A DNA stretch of 64,000 bases from Aldrovandia affinis (taxonomy: Eukaryota; Chordata; Actinopteri; Notacanthiformes; Halosauridae): contig JAINUG010000015.1 in the NCBI GenBank assembly GCA_029706075.1, positions 682,001-746,000 on the forward strand. Reading direction: 5' to 3'. Both the position numbers and the translations under genes were made by a program. Below, one piece after another: positions 59,340-64,000 of the stretch. The notes under the pieces were generated by a model, which was not told the DNA's origin, ran no database searches, and saw only the letters and a list, made by a program, of their open reading frames with translations. Positions within the stretch are counted from its first letter, which is position 1, and the number at the start of each line of letters is the position of its first letter.

Positions 59340-62300
59340 GAGTTGAGTGAGTTTTCCTTTTATTTAATCAAATGCAATATATTACAGTATACATGTCAAA
59401 TGAAATATGAAAGTCAGCGACCAGTCTGTTGAGCTACTCTTAAAGAAACAAACAACAGCATTCTTTTCTCCTGGATTGCTCCTACCACGTGCCAGAAAAA
59501 AAAGGAAAAACTGTCAATACAGAATTTGATTAGCTGGCAGAATACTTGAGAGATGATATCATGGAAAAAAATAAAAATCACTGCAGCCACATTAAAACCC
59601 TTTCGGAAAACGCGTCAGCTGCAGGCAGATTGATTTCAGTAACAAGAACAGCCAAACCTAATCTTAATAATGTTATATTTTCATGAGATAAATACTAGTG
59701 TTCTTCAAAATAACAAGGACTAAAGCTATAAATAAAATGGTTACAAAATGCTCAATTATTTAAAATGTATGCTTTAGAAGAGAAGGACTAAAGTGACCTC
59801 TTTGATGTGAATGGTGCCAATGGAACAGGTAGGGAAAAAGGCCAAATTGGGGTTGAAAATTGTCATGAAAATAAATCCATTAAGAACACATCCCTTTAAA
59901 AAAAAAAACTAAGAGGGTAGCATGCTTTCTGCTTTGCCACTGGATGGGAGCAGCTGATCATCTGTGCACTGAGACCTTTAAACAGAAATGAGTAGGATGC
60001 TAGAACAATCCAAGAAAAGCAAATCTGTCTAGCTTCTCTAGGCACAGTGCCGTAGAAATAAAAACAGAATACAAATAAGCATTTACACAACAATAAACAG
60101 AATTAAAAGATTTTGTACATACATTTGCCACTTTATACAATTCCTTCTTAAGTTCAACTTTTAGACCTGTACATCTTTGTTACAAGCAAACATGTTATTT
60201 CTTTGAACACAGCTCAAAATTCCTATCTGCAATAGAATACAAAAGAAAACGGATATACTTTTCAAAACCGGTAACACTTTTGTTTTGTGTAGTCAAAGCA
60301 CTAAAAGTGCTAGACCTCAAATCTTTAACCATGACAAAAAAATAAACATTCATAATGGAGATATTTCGGACAGGAATTTCCTTTTTTTAGAGAGTAACAG
60401 GGCAGGCTCATTCGGTTGCGTTACCAAATAAATCCCTCTACATTAGATGAAGTAAATCATGAAAATCCACATAAATTCATCCCCAAATTTGTCCCTTTTC
60501 AGATGTTATCGGAAAAAGACCACATTTTGAACAAGAAGCTCAAGCTTCGCATCAACTCCTTTACACTTTCACACTTCCAAAAAAAGTATCAAGGAGAGAA
60601 GAACCACAATGGCTGTTTGGGGGCCAACCAGTTTGGGGGCCTTGGATAGCACATTGCATTGACTGGTGCTTTGCAAGTGTAAGCTGCCTATTGCGGTCGC
60701 GGTTCGAAACAGACTGTGCCAGACCAGCCCTGGCCGGGAGCCCTGATTGGGGGTGGCATTTTGCTCCCCGCCCCAGGGGGAAAGGGGGAGGGTGGGCTGG
60801 CACAAACTCGCAGAGAAGCGCAAAGGGTGTCTCCAGGAGTAGGTGGGCAAATGCCGTCTCGGAGGAGGCGGATCATCGCTGGCCTCAAGGGAATTGGCTT
60901 GACCCGGAGGATGGGCGGTGAGTTTGTGAGGGAGGGAGAATTCAAATAAATAGAGGGTATAATTGGCTACTAAACTGGGAGAAAAACTAATTCAGAAACA
61001 ATTTTTTTTTAAATAATTAAAATAAAAGAAACTTGTTTGAGCAGTCTTCAATACACAGTTCATGACATGATCCGAAACGAAAACTGGAACATTACACTTC
61101 AGCAGCCTGTGCAATATAAAGGGAAAAAGTGAGTTCTGAATTCAGCCAAGAGAGGATGCATGCGTTTTAGGACAATCGCAGACACAGGCAACTCACCAAC
61201 TCAATACGTCTCCTTAAACACACAAAAAAAACGAATTAAACAAAAAAAACCTTCAGGGTAGCTTTGCATTTGCATATCTGAAATTGAGAAACATTTTGTC
61301 AAGGTTTTAGGCTGACGTTCATTCCAGAAACTCAGTAAAGGTACATTTTTATGTTATTTCATGTCTTATTTGAAGCAATTTTAAATAGCCAGAATTGCAA
61401 TGAATGCATCAACATGGAACTCCTATTTACAAGGAAATCAGTCCATTTAAAAATGCTCTTTTCAGCCATTAGTACTCAAAGCCAATGACTCCAGGCAAGA
61501 CTGCTGTTGGGACCTGATCAGTCAATGTAATAGGGTAGCTGGAGGTGAATGGGAGATTATGGAACCTGTCTGCAGAGAGTCCACATCTAGAATCCTAAAG
61601 ATTTCATCAGGAATCCCTGAACCAAATGGCGATCCAAATTACCCGTAGGGTACCAATAACATGTATATTAGGGGTGGGAGGAACCATTCTAACTTCAGTA
61701 CTGGGATGCAAATATATAGAAGCACAACATACAAAAGAGTGCAGCTATGCATTCAGTTCATCAAGACAATTTTGTTCTGGACTTGGTGAAGGACCAATTC
61801 GGACTGTGTAGGTACACATAATATGTCTGTCAAAACAAATAAGCAAAAATGCTAATTCATGCTGACAAATGGGCAGTCTTAAATCTCCAGCGGTTGGCTC
61901 AGTGTACTACCAGCCTTAAATTAACCCCAAACTACATGTACAAAATGTAGCCGAATCTCTTTATTATAGAAACATTTACTCATAGTATTCCTAATATGCA
62001 ATGTCTAAAGCAAAATGCATTTAAAGGAAACCGTAATCCCAGTCAAGATGCCAGATGACTCGTTGGAAATATTGCCATTTAATATTAGTTGGACAGCTTG
62101 AGTTTTAATCAGGCAAAACAAAACATGCAGGACTCTCATGATATCATTAAGAGAAGAAAGGCTCCTGGTACATGACAATGGGCATCACCTATGTTTGTAA
62201 TCACAAATGTGTGCATAAGTGATTGCACAGCAAGGGAGTGGTCACATCAATCTGCAATGTTTGGATTTACAGTTACTGAATTTCGAAAGTCACATACTGG

Positions 62301-62541
62301 CCACTGTAACATAATTAAATAAACATTGCTTTAATCACATTCCTTAGATTGTTATTACCCCCCACACAGGAAAAAAACAAAAACATTCTTCCTCCAAAAT
62401 CATGACCAAAAAAGTCAACTCAGTGGCCTGCTTAATAGCTGACATATGACCCGACTACTTCTAAACCTGCATGCAAATTAAGGATTTTTTTTTTAAACAC
62501 ATCTCTATGGGGGCCTTTGGTACCCTGACAGACAGTACCCC
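59340..62541 (-). other. alkbh5: Probable ALKBH5 3' UTR
   Basis: AT-rich and non-coding, without reading frames of note. A minus-strand AATAAA at about 59,354-59,359 is a plausible end, with another near 58,690. A SINE is inserted at about 60,600-61,010. The end is inferred from signals only. Confidence 0.4.
60605..61012 (+). mobile_element. SINE sharing the same body but with another head
   Basis: Has CCTGGCCGGGAGCCCTGATT, CCGCCCCAGGGGGAAAG, TCTCGGAGGAGGCGG and the tail TATAATTGGCTACTAAACTG followed by GGGAGAAAAAC. The head differs from the Glu-like copies. It sits in the probable ALKBH5 3' UTR; ends are approximate. Confidence 0.8.
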
Positions 62542-62725
62542 TCAGTGGCGCCTCATTTTCACTTTTCTAGCAGAGTTTGGACTGTCATCGGGATCGCTGT
62601 AGCTCCTCGTGGCCTCATGGGACCTTCTCCAGAAGTTCTCCGAGCGGGACCCACTCCTCCGCCGGTGTCTTGGAAGAACGACAGAGCGACGGTTTTCCTC
62701 TTTATCCATTTCTAGTACACGTGGC
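62542..62725 (-). CDS. alkbh5: ALKBH5 terminal coding exon
   Basis: Acceptor GCGCCCGCAG, stop TGA at 62,544-62,542. Encodes the basic C-terminal tail, [16 protein letters not shown] to ARKVKMRRH, which is disordered and arginine-rich. Confidence 0.96.
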
Positions 62726-63679
62726 CTGCGGGCGCAAAGGGAGAATATGTTACAGAATTTCAACAAGTCAAACTGCACGCCATGTTATTCATTAGTTTCC
62801 CAGGAGGAACTACTATGGACTTGCAAGACTACATTGCATCACAAATTACATTACATTTGACATTTTAGGCATATAGCAGATGCTCTTATCCAGAGCGACT
62901 TACACAATTGACATTTCTTTACATACAATTCATTTAAACAGCTGGATTTTTTTTTACTGAAGCAATTCAGGTTAAGTACCGTCCTCAAGGGTACAACAGC
63001 AGTGCCCCCATCTGGGAATCGAACTGGCAACCTCTGAGTTACAAGCCCAGCTCCCTAACCATTACACTACACTGCCGCCCATTGTATGAACTTGTGACAC
63101 ATCGCTTCCTAAATTCCTACATTAGCATTACAATCATCATGAAAAATGATAGAGGCACTCAAGACAAAGAAGCATTATTTATCCATCTGAGTTTAGTGCA
63201 AGTTATCCCATGGGTGAAGAGTGCGACATTATAGAAAATGTGCTTATTGTCATTGTTCAAAAGTGACATACACATTTAAGCTAATTACTGTAAGTTGTAT
63301 AGTGAACAGCAAAGTACCTATAAATATATAATTTACAACTTTTCAGTACAAAAGTACCATTACTGAAAGGCACATTAATGTTTGGTTCTATGGGTGCCAT
63401 CACCCTTGCTTTCCTAAACTCCTAAACTTGAATCAGTTGACAATAGTTGCCACGTGCGTGCTGCACCGATGTGAGAGCTTGCAAAAGTTCTGATGGTCGC
63501 TAAAAAGTAAAGAGTGGTGAATAGAATGTTATTGAAAGTCATACCTATGTGCTGCATCAGGATCTGCCTTTCGATGAGACCGCTTAGCTTTCAGTATCTG
63601 GTGTCTCTCAACAGGGGGAACGGGAAGGACTGCATTACTGGGTGAATTAATCTCCAGTCGTGGTGCGTCAGGTCTCGTT
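62542..63679 (-). CDS. alkbh5: ALKBH5, RNA m6A demethylase (last two coding exons, partial)
   Basis: ALKBH5 is a nuclear Fe(II)/2-oxoglutarate dioxygenase that removes N6-methyladenosine from RNA. Only the C-terminal tail is in the window. Exon 63,679-63,545 encodes [14 protein letters not shown] and [15 protein letters not shown]. Exon 62,725-62,542 encodes [20 protein letters not shown], a Ser/Arg-rich stretch and ARKVKMRRH with TGA. Human ALKBH5 has [20 protein letters not shown] and the identical end ARKVKMRRH. The catalytic double-stranded beta-helix is encoded to the right of the window. The exons join in phase 2. The gene lies upstream of LLGL1 on the same strand, as in human, which supports both assignments. 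Confidence 0.96.
62852..63083 (-). mobile_element. tRNA-derived SINE with V-like tail
   Basis: Near-complete minus-strand copy: GGGCGGCAGTGTAGTGTAAT head, GGTTGCCAGTTCGATTCCC B box, GCTCTGGATAAGAGCATCTG tail. In the last ALKBH5 intron, with its tail about 125 bp from the terminal exon. Confidence 0.88.
63545..63679 (-). CDS. alkbh5: ALKBH5 penultimate coding exon
   Basis: 135 bp. Acceptor ATTTTCTAG, donor GTATGA. It encodes the tail segment from TRPDAPRLE to DPDAAH; its middle is shorter and divergent compared with human, while both ends are conserved. Confidence 0.95.
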
Positions 63680-64000
63680 CTAGAAAATATCAAAAGGAGA
63701 CATTTAAGCTACTTTATAACACAAACTTCCAAGATCTGGTCTTCCAATATGACCAAAAGGTTTGTTTGCCAGCAAACCAGCTTTTTATTTCAGTAATATT
63801 GTCTACAAAGTGCTTAGAAGTGCATATAAGTAGGTGTGCTAAAGGCATTGCAATGGTGTTTGTTTACAACAGTTTAGTACTCTTAGGAACAGCACATAAC
63901 AATTTCTACATTTTTTTTTAAACACTTGACACTTGGGAAACAATGCCAGTCACAGTAGTTTTTAAATAAAGAACAGTGTTTCCATTTAATAGTGTCCAAT

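Overview
The window is vertebrate, most likely ray-finned fish, nuclear DNA. It has split genes with GT-AG introns, many tRNA-derived SINEs, Tc1/mariner, hAT and probable Harbinger transposons, and long CA and CT microsatellites. No bacterial-style genes, CRISPR arrays, free-standing RNA genes or retrovirus-like elements were seen. I cannot name the species.

Two host genes lie head to tail on the minus strand. The main one is LLGL1 (lethal giant larvae homolog 1), which fills positions about 2,100 to 53,600. I placed 22 coding exons whose splice phases all agree. Together they give 3,144 coding bases, that is 1,047 residues plus a stop, against 1,064 in human LLGL1. A strong donor sits 4 bases after the stop, followed by a separate 3' UTR exon. 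Upstream, at 62,542-63,679, are the last two coding exons of ALKBH5, the m6A RNA demethylase; the rest of that gene lies beyond the right edge. ALKBH5 followed by LLGL1 in the same direction is also the human chromosome 17p11.2 order. FLII, the next gene in mammals, was not found at the left edge.

Layout from right to left: ALKBH5 3' exons and probable 3' UTR (63.7 to about 59.3 kb); a repeat-filled intergenic region with a Tc1 element carrying two younger insertions (58.3-54.4 kb); the LLGL1 promoter with a ZNF143-like motif and a CCAAT box (53.7-53.5 kb); exon 1; exon 2; a 15.4 kb intron 2 with clear minor-spliceosome (U12) signals; exons 3-22 (35.3-6.0 kb); the 3' UTR exon (4.4 to about 2.1 kb); and featureless flank.

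LLGL1 is a double beta-propeller scaffold of the basolateral polarity module (Scribble/Dlg/Lgl) and is switched off the membrane by aPKC phosphorylation of a polybasic loop, which is intact here. ALKBH5 is an unrelated nuclear enzyme; the two genes share a neighbourhood, not a pathway. The most notable observations are the U12 intron, the 3' UTR intron, a possible stop-bearing cassette exon in intron 19, nested transposons with exact target-site duplications, a 53-bp minisatellite ending at the exon 4 donor, and a SINE group that shares one body with different heads.
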